NCBI GenBank assembly: GCA_023333565.1 | Contig: JAJKFH010000052.1 | Location: 1,736,001 to 1,800,000, forward strand | Direction of reading: 5' to 3' | Source of the DNA: Puffinus mauretanicus | Lineage: Eukaryota; Chordata; Aves; Procellariiformes; Procellariidae | DNA length: 64,000 nt | In this document: positions 1 through 12,274 of the stretch, piece after piece | Position numbering within the stretch: position 1 is the stretch's first letter | How the letters are laid out: each line of letters begins with the position of its first letter | The notes under the pieces: model-generated | The model's database searches: none | The model's input: only the letters and a program-made list of their open reading frames with translations | Told to the model about the DNA's origin: nothing | Made by a program: the position numbers and the translations under genes

Positions 1-3000
1 CAGAGAACCCCCTTGCTTTTTGTATGCTTGCTCCAGCAAAAGTTTTGCTGTGAAATGACGTCTCAGAATGCGTACAGGAATGCGCTCGGTACTGTAAGCA
101 CCATGTTTTGTTCAGCCTTTCAGAAGGAAGTCCAATTTACCTTTAATTGTTTTGTGCGTATTTCCAACAGATGCAGTTTATTTTCTTGTCGGTTGCTGCC
201 CTTGCTGGGAAGCCGCGCAGGCAGCGAGCGTTTGTGAGGAATGCGGCAGGCTGTTTGCTTGCGTGTCCCAAGTCGGAGCAAGAGCTGTCTGCCTTCTCCC
301 GACACTTCCCTACATGGTTGGTCCCCAGCTCTAGCTTACTTAATACTTGGCTGTTAATTGCTTTAGAAATCATCACTTTCAAGCTCTTGGTGGGGGATTT
401 TTGTTTTTTATGTGGCTTGTTTGTGGATAGCAAGAAACTTTCATGTAATTAGGGTGCTTTGGTGCCAGGTGCTTAGCATTGCTTAGTGCTCCTGTTTGGT
501 CTCAGGTACCTATACCTGCCTCTTTCAATAGCCTCCTGCATTTGTAGCATCTTTCTCAGTGTTCTTTGCGCATTTAAAAGCATTTGTACCTCTCCCAGGA
601 GCATGAAGAATCCTAATGGCTGTAGCCGCGGGCCTGAGGATGTGTATGTCATTCTTTTTCTGGTTACAGTAGTTCAGACCGGGAGCTAGCGAGGTCTGAT
701 GTGTGCTGGTGGGGACGTTTTGTGGGTGCAGCTCTTGGAGGAGGACAGGGGCGATGTGCTCGCAGCCACTGCAAGTGTATTGACCAAAACCTAATAATGT
801 CTTTTTTAGACCAAATAATTTTTATCGGCTTGGTACCCAGCAACCCTTGGCAGGGCTGGGAGTGTTGGATTGGTGGGGGTGAGGATGGTAGGACACAGTG
901 GAGAAGGGAACCTCTTTGTCAGGCTCAGCAGCAAGGTGAGTGAACAGTTCAAGGTGGCATCTTAAAACCCAGCGACTCCTCCTCTAAGCCCTCGGTGCGT
1001 GCAATAGAAGGGTCTTCTGATACAAACGGAAAACACGTATAAATCTTTTTTTGAGCAAAGGTGAGCATTGGTGGTGGTGGCTGGAGTTAGGCTGGCAGGC
1101 AGAGAAAGGGCTTCTGGCCAGGGCTGGGTCGGAGCAGTCTCGGTTCTCATGTCGCTGTTCATTTGTCCCCAGCAACCACAGTAAGTAGACACACAGCACG
1201 TTATTTATGCATTTGATAATTACGTGTTCTTTTGCCCCTCTGTCTTCTAGCTTTTACTTTGTTTCAATGATTTGTTCCCTTTGCCTGGAGATGAGAATTC
1301 CTCTTAGCTGATTTTCTAGGAATTGTTTTCTCCTTCTTCCTGAAAGTCAGTCCAGAAACTGCTGGAGACTGATACCTCTGGAGAACTTGTGGCTGTTTAC
1401 CAGGCACTTCAATCACTACAGCATTTGTTGCAGAGAGTTCTTCAGTTTCTGCTGGGTCATCTGCACAGGCCCGGCTTTTATTGTTACCCTGACAAAATTC
1501 TGTGAGACTCTCCCCCAGCGCCGGGAGCAGATGCCGATAGCCATGGTGCTGCTGCCTTTCCTTGTGGAAGGGTTTGGATCTGGGTACCACTGGCTCCTTG
1601 CTTCTGATCCAGCTTTGTTGGAGAGATGGGCTAGCACATGAATACTGAATTTTTCATGGTGTCAGCGAAGGTGAAGTTTGCAAGTACCCCATATGCATGA
1701 TACTGCGGCTGTCATTTATTAGACTATCAAGAGGGTTTGTTTTCCCAAATAACCCTCTGAATTATTCTGTGTAATTAACTCATGAACTTATTTAAAATGA
1801 TAACGGGGTAGGGAGGAGGAGAGGAACCGTTGTGGAGCTTAGTAAACTGATAGTATTGCATCACTTTTCCCCACTGATCGCAAGGTCGTCTCCAACAGCT
1901 GTTGAGGCGTAATTAGCCAACCCGGACTTCATGGTTTGAACAATTGAAAAATTACAGGGGTCAATGACTCGGTGTCTTAAATTTTAATAAGTACATAAAA
2001 ACAAAGTGCTGAGTTATTAAAAATTAATCCTGCTAAGCGGTTGTTTAGGCTTTTTGGAGCTGGAAAGCCTGAGCTTGTCCATTTGTCCACTGGGGCTGGA
2101 AAAGTGTGGGTGGTTATCTCTCTGGCCTGCACTGCTCTCCGGCAACAGTTTAATGGGAATGTTAAGTTTGATTATTAATTTAATGAAGGTCATACTTTGT
2201 TTATGCAGAAGTAGAATGAACTGTGGCCCTCTAATCCTTTCTCTCCTCGCTAGCTCAGCCTTTGTAATTCCTATAAGCTGCTCATACGAGCAGAGTTGGG
2301 ATATTCACACAGTCAAGTGGATATTGTGCAAGTGTTGATTATAATGTGCGGCTCTGTCTCTTCCTAAGTACAGAGATGTTCTATTAACACGGAAGGTAAA
2401 TCTGTCAGCATTAACATTCTAAGCCTAATTTTTTTTCCCCCCTTTTGGGGCTTTGGATCCTGGCTATAAAACTTGGTTCAGAGCTTAAAGCATGGCGAGT
2501 GTTCTTTCTTCTCTCCGTGCATTCTTCAAAAAGCATTCAACCGTGGCGTTTATACAAGAACAAATTTGGGAACTTCTGGCTGCTCTGATTTTACAGCTTT
2601 GTGCGTGTGTGCCGTTCTGTGAAGCCATGAGAACGTGCTACAAAAGAAGGCGAACCCCTTCTCTGACCCACCTGGCATTGTTTTCGGAGGCAATTAAATA
2701 AAAACGGCATGCAAAGCAGGGAGGATAGGTTGAGCCTGGGGTGGGTTTTGGAATTAGATGTTTATTTCCTTAAGTTGTGTCCAGGAATTCGTAAAGGAAT
2801 CCGGTAAGAATATTTGCCTTTATTTAAACATAAAAGTATTGGGAAGATGCACGCTATCGGATTGCCCCAGGGATAGCTAGAAAAATCATGAGGTGCATTA
2901 GACATATAATCTGAATTTTCAGATAGCTGGAGATAGGATATTAGATCTTTTTCCTCCATCCTGAGCATAAGCCTTTGAGTTAGCCAAGGTCATTGCTGAC

Positions 3001-3289
3001 CAGCCTTCCAGCCTGCATAACGTGACTTTTTTTTATATAGCAGTTCTTAAACTTGCCTGAACAACAGCCCCAGTGAAAACTTTGGGGACCTTTTGGCCAA
3101 ACTCCCCCCTCAGAGGAGGAGAGGGCAGGGGCGAGGGACGTCCCGTGGCTGGGAGCTGAGGCTCACGGTCCTGGTCTGCTCCATCCCACTGTGACCTTGA
3201 GCCGCCGAAGTGCTGAAATCCGCAGCCAGGAATATTAAGATTAAACTGATGCTGATTTTTGTTTTCTGTAATTCACTGGGCCGTAATTT

Positions 3290-3540
3290 ATGGCTGTAGC
3301 TCGCAGCTGAGCGGCGGCCGCCTGAGCGTGCTGGCAGCCGAAGGTGGGGGACAGCGGGGGTGAGACGGGGGCTCGCAGCCAGCCCCGAGGAGCCACCGTG
3401 CTCCCCGGGGCCAGAGCCCCCAGCCGCCCTGTGTCACCCGTCCTCCTCTGCAAAACGTGTCCCACCGCACAGCAGGGTCACGGGCACCAGTGCCGCAGAG
3501 GTTGCGGGGTCCGCAGGCGCTCTGCGTTCAGGCTGGTTGA
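3290..3540. other. GC-rich, CpG-containing patch
   Basis: Locally GC-rich sequence with several CpG dinucleotides, beginning near GCGGCGGCCGCC at about 3312. It is short for a CpG island and has no recognisable exon next to it. Many such patches occur in this window, so it may simply reflect GC-biased avian intron sequence. Confidence 0.4.
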
Positions 3541-3763
3541 TAAATAAGGTGTGTAACCCACCGGCATCGTGGTGCCTCCCAGTGCAAGGAACCCGCAGAG
3601 AAAAACATTCCTGCTTTGGGGCGATACAGGGTGACAGTGGGGACGAGAGGTGGGTGCCTCTCCAGACCTCTTTCTCCACATTGCAGATAAACTGTGGAGT
3701 TTTTTTCCCCCAACCCCTTAGTAAGGACTGGAGAGCAGGAGACCGCGGGAGGCAGGGCTGCAT

Positions 3764-3773
3764 GGGGGGGGGG
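3764..3773 (+). repeat. G10 homopolymer
   Basis: Ten consecutive G followed by CTGGGGA. The run is prone to length error in sequencing. Confidence 0.85.
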
Positions 3774-5689
3774 CTGGGGACCTCTCCCTCGTCTGGCTGT
3801 CGTTAGCGTATGGTCATACGGGGTGATGCTGAGGGGTGATCGCATCCCTTCGGAGCGGGCTGGCGTGGACCATCACCTCCTCCCCGGCATCACTGCTCCC
3901 CTCAGCTGCCTGCGCTGACCTGCCTTTAACTGTCTCCCCTTTCGTAAGCAGCAAGGTGAAAGAATAGCAAGAGCCTTATTAAGATGTTTTTAGATAACAT
4001 TTGCTCAGCTGCGAGCCGGCAAAAGATTTTTCAGAGTCTATTAGGCAGCCAGTGCTATTGAATCGTAAGGTTGATTTGAAAAATTGGCACCTAATGGTTT
4101 ACAACTGGAATAAATTTCCGGAAATTGGACCGCGGAGAGAAACTTCTTTCTGTGTGTGTGTGCAGCGTGCTGGTGAGCCCGCGCCCCTGCGAGGGGCCGC
4201 TTCTCGCTTCAATCACCGCCCGGGATTTTTCCCTTCTAATTAGGGAACGCGAGGAGTTCAGATCAGCTTCTATTCATTTCTCTGTTTTGACAAAGCTGTT
4301 TGATGGGGAGAGGATTGCTGGGGGGAGACTCTCCTCCTGGCTGGAGTCTCTTTCTCCCCTTCCCTCCTCCTGCTGCGTTTTGTAAAGGCCAAAGCCTGAG
4401 AATTCCTGAAAAATTAATGGGGCCTCAATAGGTGCTTTGCATCCGCTGCCCCCGCCCCCCGCACCCACCATGGGTCACCGCTGAAGAGTTTGCAGCATAA
4501 TAGCTGCACAGCAGCTGCTCTTTTGTATGTAAATATGACCTAACGCGGTGTGGGGAGCCCCTTGGCCACTGTCACCCTGACAGCGTGGCTTCAGACTGGC
4601 GTGCTTCGGGTCTCTGAGACACTCCACCGAGATGCCGCAAATGTCACCGGCAGCTGTATCCCATCCCGCTCTGTGGGTGCCACCGTCTCCTCCAGCACCA
4701 AACGTAATCACCATGCTGCAAAATAGTTTAAAAAGCCGCCTCAGAGGAGTTGGGAGTAGGGGAAAGGTCTCTGCCTTCAGAAAACATAAAGTCTCTCGGT
4801 TTAGTGTTTGAAATATTCAGAAGCATCCGAAAGGGCTCTGAACTCATAAGTATCTGCCTTTTTGCCATTATAGAGAAGTCCTGCGTGGTTTTCGTTACTG
4901 TTACTATTATGCTATTTCCAGTTAGCTTGTTTTCCAGCCTGGCTTTAAAATGAAAGGTGCTGGGAAGGCTTCGTTTTTAAGTTGGACCTGACTGTGTAAG
5001 TCTTCCTATTCTGTCTCCTAAGGTTTCTGACTGTACCTCTTCCACCAGGACAGAGAGACACTTGCTTCCCTGTCCAGGTTTGGTACTTGGTTGAGAGTGC
5101 TTAAGTTAAATCTCTCTCTTCTCTTTTCCTTGAAAACTTAAAAAGTTTCCAGTTTGCTGTAATAATAACTTGCTTCATCCAGAAAAACCCCAGAACAACA
5201 AAAGCCCAAGCCTGAGTGCTAACCTATGTTTATCATCTTGTGCCTTGCACATCTGGGATGGGACTGTGCAGACTATGGTCCTGCATCTCCTGGGCTTCCC
5301 AACCCTTGACCTTCTGGATTAACAGTGAAGGTCAAAGGCCTTCCTTTTTCCCTAAGTAGATTGGGGTTGGTTTTATTCCCTTTGTTACTATAACACCCCC
5401 CCAAAGGAAAAAACAAAATAAAGTGAGAAGTCTTCTCAATTTGGCAGTGTGTAAAGGCTTTTTAAAGCTAAACAAGAAAACCAATTATTTTTCTAACTGC
5501 TTTACTCCTTCAAATCTTTCACTGTAATGGAGATTTAGAATCCATCACTGTTTAGCTATTACTTCTGTGTAAACAGAGTCATGCCCTATTGCACCAAGCA
5601 AACAGTCAATTTTTTCCATTATACTTAGCTGCAAATAACAAGGGTGCAGAATAGATGACCCATTTTGGAGCATATTTTTCTCCGTGCGG

Positions 5690-6245
5690 TGCTCTGCATG
5701 CCCGTGTCCCTAGAGAGGGCGAGGAAGGGTTAAGGCGTTGCCCGGGCTTTGCATGGCCGTGCTCCTCCTCGCTCCCCTGGCTTCCGCCCCGTGGAAGGGG
5801 CTGCAGGGCGGCGAGGGTGGTCCCCGCGGTGCTGCTGTCCTGCCGCCGGCGGGGCAGATCCTCCGCAGGCCATGCCGGGCTGTTCCTGCGTGGAGCAGCC
5901 GCCTGCAGCCGGCAGGTCCAGATCCTGTTGAGCCCTTCTGCGAAGGCAAACTTGGGGAGTTACCAGCGGCGCAGTAATTGTACCCACACCCCCCGAGCCC
6001 GAAGGCGGCTTGTAGTGAAGAGCTGGACGTCCACGGGGAGCCGTCACCACGGCTGGTTGTCTCTGCCGTTGTCTCCATCGGGTGGGAGCTGCCGCAGGCA
6101 GGGGCTGCTGCCCGCGCCCTCTCCGCTGGTCCGGCGTCCAAACACTTTCTAGAGGCGATGCAGGCAGGGGCGAGCAGGGTGTGCAAGGTGCAGGCGTCCC
6201 TCCGGAGGATTCCCCCGGCCGCCTGGGGGGCAACTAGGGCTCGGG
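5690..6245. other. GC-rich, CpG-rich patch of about 550 bp
   Basis: One of the densest CpG stretches in the window, containing CCGCCGGCGGGG near 5841. Overlapping open frames of 158-167 codons run on both strands here, the pattern expected from high GC (few stop codons) rather than coding. The patch could be a small intragenic CpG island and thus a possible alternative or antisense promoter, but no TATA box, initiator or first exon with a donor was identified. Confidence 0.5.
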
Positions 6246-6510
6246 AAGGTTATTTTTCATTCTCATGATAGTTGGCTATATCTGATTTTTATTTAAATGC
6301 AGGAGACTCTTGCAGGCGATGTGTGTGTTGTATGAAAGTGTAGCGCGCAAATATGTAGCCAGCAGCTGTTTTTTAAAATTAAACAGACACTTGAGGTTAA
6401 AAATCCACAAGTTCAACGTTCGCTTCCTTCTGTGCTATTAAGTTTGGATTACATCCAAAAACTTGATAATTTTATTTTACGTCATTGAGTCTGTTTGTTT
6501 ACATTTTGCG

Positions 6511-6540
6511 TTTCATTCGCATTTCATTCACATTTCACTG
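6511..6540 (+). repeat. Short 11-bp imperfect tandem repeat
   Basis: Units TTTCATTCGCA and TTTCATTCACA followed by a partial TTTCACTG, giving about 2.7 copies of an 11-bp unit. A related TTTTGCG precedes it. Confidence 0.7.
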
Positions 6541-6606
6541 TTAGATTTTGCTTTCCAGCTCAGGCTTCAGTACTGGGGAGCAGTGTTCACGTTGCAAGCT
6601 TTCTAA

Positions 6607-6628
6607 GGGGGGGGGGGGGAAGGGGGGG
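6607..6628 (+). repeat. G13 and G7 runs (G-rich tract)
   Basis: Thirteen G at 6607-6619, then AA, then seven G at 6622-6628. The tract can form a G-quadruplex on the plus strand and is a likely site of length polymorphism. Confidence 0.85.
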
Positions 6629-7069
6629 CAGTCCAAATCAAAACCCATATTTTTATTTTAAGAAAAAATCTTTTAAAATGTGTTTTAATGAAAGCAATAT
6701 TTTTGGCAGCTCTGCAGGGCCGGGCAGTAACCGTCGGTGTCTGTGGCGCTCACCGTGGGGCGCTTGCTGGGCACCGGCAGGGTGCTGGTGCAGGCGGCTG
6801 TGGTGACTCGAAGCTGCAGAGCATCCTTGATGCAGAGGAGGATCCAACTGGTCACAGGACCAGCTAGAAATGACAGTGAAGACTGAAATAGTAAAGTGTG
6901 ATAAATTAATGGAATAAAACAACGTAAGGGACTCATTAAAAGAAACAGCTTTAGCAGAAGCGTGTGAGGAGGATTTGAGTATGCAGGGGAACCAGCTTTG
7001 CCAAATGCCCAGGTTTTTCTGGTAAAGAAAGGGAAGTGCTGATGCCTTTACACAAGACCTCAACTTGAT

Positions 7070-7425
7070 CACCCATCATTAAGAGAAATGAATCGTAATT
7101 GGGAAGTTACAGCAATGGGCTATTAATATGATTGAGAAAAAAGGGAGGAAGCTGGAAGAGTTGTTTAGTCTAGCAAAACAGAGTGGGGCGATGCCTCTCC
7201 CTAGGTGTATCAGGGGTTAAGCACTGTGCAGAGGATTATTTGACCGAGGAGCAGAGTCAACAAGAGAACCAAAGGAAGTAAGATTAATAGATTTAGCCTG
7301 GAGGTTGAAATTAAGTTTCAAACTATCAGTAAGTGAAAGGAATAACATATACTGTTGCTTAAGACAGTGAAGGACTGTAAGATACAGGATGTCCCTTCCA
7401 ACGCTGAGTTCCCATGACTTTCGCA
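7070..7425 (+). mobile_element. Ancient degenerate CR1-like LINE fragment
   Basis: Pieces of the sequence match the end of old CR1 reverse-transcriptase genes. GAAGAGTTGTTTAGTCTAGC at about 7157 corresponds to the Leu-Glu-Glu-Leu-Phe-Ser-Leu-Ala block. TTTAGCCTGGAGGTTGAAAT near 7293, followed by AAACTATCAG, corresponds to the next conserved stretch. The end (GATGTCCCTTCCAAC at about 7388) resembles the CR1 3' region. The frame is broken by stops and indels, so it is a dead relic much older than the CR1 at 57 kb. It may begin further upstream, near 6830. The call is by eye; the subfamily is not determined. Confidence 0.5.
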
Positions 7426-7475
7426 CTTGCATCTCATTCCTCTTTTAGTGTTTGACTTGCATGACTAAAAAAGGA

Positions 7476-7520
7476 CTCTTTTTTTTCTTTTTTTCCCCTT
7501 TCTTTTTTTTCCTTTCTTTT
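7476..7520 (+). repeat. Polypyrimidine tract
   Basis: About 45 bases of nearly pure T and C, followed by AAAAATATTTTTTATATAG. Low-complexity; the downstream end contains no usable acceptor AG with a clear exon. Confidence 0.75.
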
Positions 7521-7732
7521 AAAAATATTTTTTATATAGTCTGTTCCCCATTGAAGCTTTTATTTGAGAAACAAATGCTTCTGGTTAGCTTCTGTATGGA
7601 ATATGTCCAGCTTTAAACCATTGCCATGAGCAAAATTCACTGACAGCAAAAAAAATAAAAACAAACATTCCCTGAGATGGGGCACTTTTGTCTGTGGGCC
7701 AGTGGGAGTTACTTTCTTAAAGGAAAATAATA

Positions 7733-7790
7733 TTTTTTTTTTTTTTATATATATATATGTAATAGATGTATGTATACACGCACACATAGA
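7733..7790 (+). repeat. T14 run with (TA)n and GTATA-rich microsatellite
   Basis: Fourteen T at 7733-7746, then TA dinucleotides to about 7758, then a degenerate TG/CA-rich stretch to about 7790. Beyond it the sequence abruptly becomes GC-rich (CCGGCGGGC at about 7822). Confidence 0.8.
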
Positions 7791-10700
7791 CATTCATAAA
7801 CGGCCTCTGGGCTTGCCCTGAGCCGGCGGGCAGCCGAGGCTCCGAGCGAGCCAGGTTGCAGGTGCAGAGCAGTGCCCTGGGCACGCGTGGGCAGGGCACC
7901 GGCGTGGGGAGGTTGTGTAAAGCCCAGCTGGCTGCAGGGAACTGGGGAAGCACTTTTGTTTGGAAGTGGAAAATATGTTTTTGGTAACTGTGGTTTGCAG
8001 TTATGGAAGGGGAGGAATGCCTCTCTCTTTTGATAGTCGGCTGTGAGCTGCTGTGACTGCACGGAGGGCCCTGCCGGTCCCGTTTCTGCTGGTGCTGGCA
8101 TGTTCGATCAGGGAAGCTGCAGAGCCAGCGGAGCCTCGAGGGACTGAGCAGTTTGGGGAAGCGGTTCGTGTTAGTTTTTTGGTGATGTGGGCTGGTGCGT
8201 TTTCTGTTCGTTTGTTTCTTCAACTGTCAGCTCAAGGGAGCACAGATCAAACTGAATCTCATGGGTAGCTGTGTCCTTCTCACGCAAACCTGTTTTCCTC
8301 TTTTTTTTTCCTCCCTTTGGGCATGGGAAGAGCTCGCTCCAGTTTCCCTTTCACGCTCCTCCCTCGGTATAACCAGGCAGTGCCTGCAATCACTGCTTTT
8401 GCTAACAGCGTCTTGTACTAAATGGGGAAGGGGGAAGAACTGAAGAAGTCCTCATTTAATCTACCAGATGTTGTTTTCTGCTCTCACTGATCTTGAGCAA
8501 AGCTGGGTGCTCCAGGGGAAGAGACCAGCACAAATCTGTCCCCTTGCAGCACCACGGGCAGCGTGACAGCCCTGGAGAGAGGACGCTGCCTCCCAGCCAG
8601 GGCCGGGCGCGGAGCAGTGGCCTCCAGGGCGAGGAGGTGATCCTGCGGGCAGGACTGGGGTGTCCGAGGGGTGTCAAGAAGTAAGGGAAGGTGGAGGAGC
8701 ATCTCCTCTGGTTTGTGAATTGCAGATCTGCTACAAGCTGAGTGCTGGACAGCTTGTCTCTGCTGCTTCTCTCCTTCCTCCCCCTTTTTTTTTAATTCCA
8801 GATCAACATATTGAGGGTTTTGATTTGTTTTTCTTCTTGCTTTTGTTTTTCCAAAGCCGTGAACATGTTTTAGACAAACATAATGAAAGAATTTTAAAAA
8901 ATAAAAGGAATGGAAACAACTTCATATAAAGTGGCAGAAAAAACCCACTATCGGCATCATCAGCTGTGCTCATGACAAGGCATACGCTATTTCAGTGCGT
9001 CAAAGACACTTAAATTTGCTTCATCTGAGAACCCCTGTGTGGAGGCAGCACTGCAATGCATCCGCTTCTTGTGTTGTACAAAGAGGCTGTGATGATCTGG
9101 GTCTTGGGTTTTGTGTTTGTTTTCTTCCAGAGTTGTTCTGGTTATGATTTTATGATTGTTTCAAATCTGCCGAGCTTTTGATACAGCATCTTAAACAGAG
9201 TCGTGTGTAAAGGAACAATAATTAAACACCCAAACCTCACACAAACCTCCCACCTCACTTTTGGTAGATTTTTTCCTTCACTAAATGGTTGGAAGAATTG
9301 GGCTGTGTAGGTTGCTTTGTCTTGCTTTGATTTCCAGTATATCAGCACCTCACCTGGTAGCAATGCTGGTTTTGGGAAATCGTGTTTGTTAGATGTTTAC
9401 AGTGTGGATTTTGGGCCCTTGAAAGGAGGATCATTTTCTGAACTGCCTAGAGAAGCAACTGTCTTTTATCATGGTTATTGTTTGAGAGTATTAATGAACT
9501 AAAAAACATCCTGTCAGAATAATCCTCAGCAAGATATTTGTATTTTTTTAAAAAGGGAAGCAAAATTGTGTCTTCCCGTTTTTATTAAACAGTAATGTAG
9601 GTTCAGGCTCTGTTCTGGTGAGTCTTTAATTGGCACAGAAGGGCAGTTTAGCTTCATCTTAAGGAAGAGTTGTCAAACAAGCTGGAATTGTTTGCCACTC
9701 AGAAACATATAGAGCTATATACTGTGATTTGCATCTTCTTTTCAGCCATTACATAGTGCAGCAAGTTACTTCATTGGCATGAAAAGAGCATCTAATGAGG
9801 ACACGTCTACATCTCTGATGCTATCCCTGCAAGAAATAAAGTTCTTAACAGAAATCTAATTTCTGGGCTGGAGATGGCAGATTTCGTACCCCGTGTGTTG
9901 TGTCTGTGTTTAGGTGCCAGGAGAAGCAGCTGACTTTGGCAGGTAGGCGCTCCATGGAGCAAGAACGTCATGAGCCAGACTGTAACGTGCTCCATATTAA
10001 ATACAGCCCAGGCCTGTGGCGCGTCTTTCCCTTTCCCCATCCCCTGCATCTCTGAAGGCTGCAAACCCCCAGATCTTGTTTTGATCAGCCTGTGGATGTT
10101 CTGGAGCATCTTGAATTGAATCAAAGCAGCAAGAAGTTGGTTTTTGCAAAGGGGAAGTGTGGAGGTTGCATGGTAAAGGATGCGTACAGGCAGCCCTAGA
10201 TTCCCCGGCGGTATGTAACTTCTTCCAGGTATAACTGACTGCTAGTGGCTGCAGAGCCTGGCGGGTCCGTGGGCGCTCTGCAGGGAGCCTCTGCCCTGCA
10301 AGCCTTGTCACTGCTGGTCAGAAAGAGGTGGTCTTTTACTGTGTGGTTTGCTTTGTGCCTCTGCTTTGAAAACAGCAGAGGTGATCAAGTAATTAAACTG
10401 GAAACCCTTTTCAAAATTCTATTTAATTTTTAAGAGAAAAGAACACTAATAAGAAGTCTTGTGCTGCAGCAATAGGAGGTTTCTCCTCCAGGAATGGACT
10501 AAGCTCTCGGAGGGGCAGAAGGAAGCCGTGAAATGGGCTGTCCTGTCCTGTCCTCCTCCCCAAAGAGAAGAGAGTGGCTGGGGACGCTCTGCAGGCTGAA
10601 CAGCCCTGTCACGGGTGATAGTACAAATACCAACCTAGGCCTGTGGGTGATTGCACAAGTCTTGCTCGGCCTGAAGTGTTCAGTGTAAATGCTGGCTAAA

Positions 10701-12230
10701 AGCCATCAGAAACCGAGGCAGTCTTCTCCGCCAAGTTGTTAATTTAACCTTTTGTTCTAATCCCTTTTGTTGCACTGACTATTTGGTAAAAGCCCAAGAA
10801 GAGAGGGGAGTGCCTGTTGTCTTTACAGCTCAGGACCAGCATTGCCACTGTTGCGTAGGCGGTAAAAGCCGAGGGTGCTGGAGAGGAAAGGCAGAGTGCG
10901 CTGGTGGCAGAGTCGAGCGGGGACACGGCACGTCTGCGGAGGAGAGCTCTGGGGAGGTGAAGAGGGGCTGTGGTTAAGTGGCCACTCTGTGGCAGTCTGC
11001 TTTCCTCCACGTTGAATGTGCGTGCGAGTGGTTTTCAGAATAATTGCTGAGACTCCTCCATTTTCCTGGGGATTTCTTTTCCGTTTTGGTTGGTGGAACG
11101 CAGGGTGTGCTGCAGGCCAGGCTACAGGAGCCTAATTAGAGCGATGCTGTCAGCACAGGTCAGTGTTTGGTAATTGGCACTGCGCAGATCTCGCGGGCAG
11201 CCCCTTCTGCAGCCTGCCCGGCCTTTTGCAAGCGTTGCGTTTCATTTGCAGTATGGCACTAGCCACCCCACGTCCCTACGTGTGTCCTCCAGTGCGGCAC
11301 CAAGCAGAGTGGAGGCTGGCAGTCAGCAGCTCCTGGAAGAAGCTATAAAACCCGAATAGTTGGCCATTTACTGCAAACAATGCACCAGCATGTCTTAACC
11401 TTTAGGTTAGCTGGTAACAGCAGAGATCTGTCCTTTTGCTTTCATTGAAGTGCGTAGCAACCTTTTAAGAGCAGAGGAGCTGCAGCGACTCTTCCAGAGC
11501 GGGTGTCTGATGCTGCTTATTGATTCAGGGGGAAGGGGGCACCCACTGTGAGTTCAGCTTCTGCTGCTTTATAGCACAAAATTAAAACTTCCTGGCAGAA
11601 TAATGAAGGGTTTTACCTAAGCCCTCTCCACGCCCATGCTCCCGGCTTGAGTGTGTGTCTGCAGGCGTTGCTCTCCTCCCGGGACGTCCCCGTGCCGGGT
11701 GGGTGCTCTGTGGGCTGCGGGGCAGGGTCGTGGGGAAGGCTCGGAGGGGAGCAGCACCTTAGTCCTGACCGCTGAGCCACTGCGCTTTCTGCTCCTGCTG
11801 TCTCCTGGTAAAAGCTGTGTAAAACACTCACTGAAGTCATCAGCAAAAAATACCCCTCTTTAAAGGAGGCAGGTGTTTTCATGCCAGTGGTTGAAAATTT
11901 TGCTTGAAAAACCTGAAGGGAAGTGATTTTGTGAAAGCTCTCGATGGTTGCGTTATGATGGCGGTGCTTGGTGGGCTCCAGGCTTGTCGACATGGGGCTC
12001 CTCTGGGTCACAGACCATCAGTGTGTCCTGTGCTGAGAGCAAACCGTTAATTCAGATTTAAGCTAAACAGTGGGAGTGGGTAACATTTGTTATTCCTATG
12101 TTATTTTCTTAGAAAAATAATTAAGCTGAGATCCATTTTATTCTATGGTCTTAGGAAGATGTGAAACCTTTCCTAAAGGAACTGCCTTTGTCCTGAATAA
12201 CCATGGACCTTTCTGGGCAATGGTTAATGC

Positions 12231-12274
12231 TGGGGGGATCGGGGGGCTGGTAGAGCTGGGCTGGGGGTGAGGGG
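12231..12274 (+). repeat. G-rich tract with quadruplex potential
   Basis: G tracts of 6, 6, 3, 5 and 4 bases are separated by ATC, an 11-base spacer, CT and TGA. One loop is longer than the usual 7 bases, so this is a non-canonical but plausible quadruplex motif on the coding (RNA-like) strand. Confidence 0.6.

Larger units (their letters stand above)
1..5689 (+). other. MSI2: MSI2 intron block, no gene seen
   Basis: Non-coding intron with mixed composition. The part at 1900-2060 is AT-rich. A GC-rich, CpG-containing patch lies at about 3290-3540. There is a short G10 run at 3764-3773, a 14-bp inverted repeat CGTATG-GT-CATACG at 3807-3820, and a short GT run near 4150. Open frames up to about 148 codons resemble no protein I know and overlap in several frames. 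Confidence 0.6.

Noticed and set aside
8140..8165. GAGCAGTTTGGGGAAG resembling the Glu-Gln-Phe-Gly-Lys end of the preceding MSI2 exon
   Set aside because: The upstream bases do not encode the expected Gln-Tyr-Phe and preceding residues, an extra G breaks the codon, and there is no donor.
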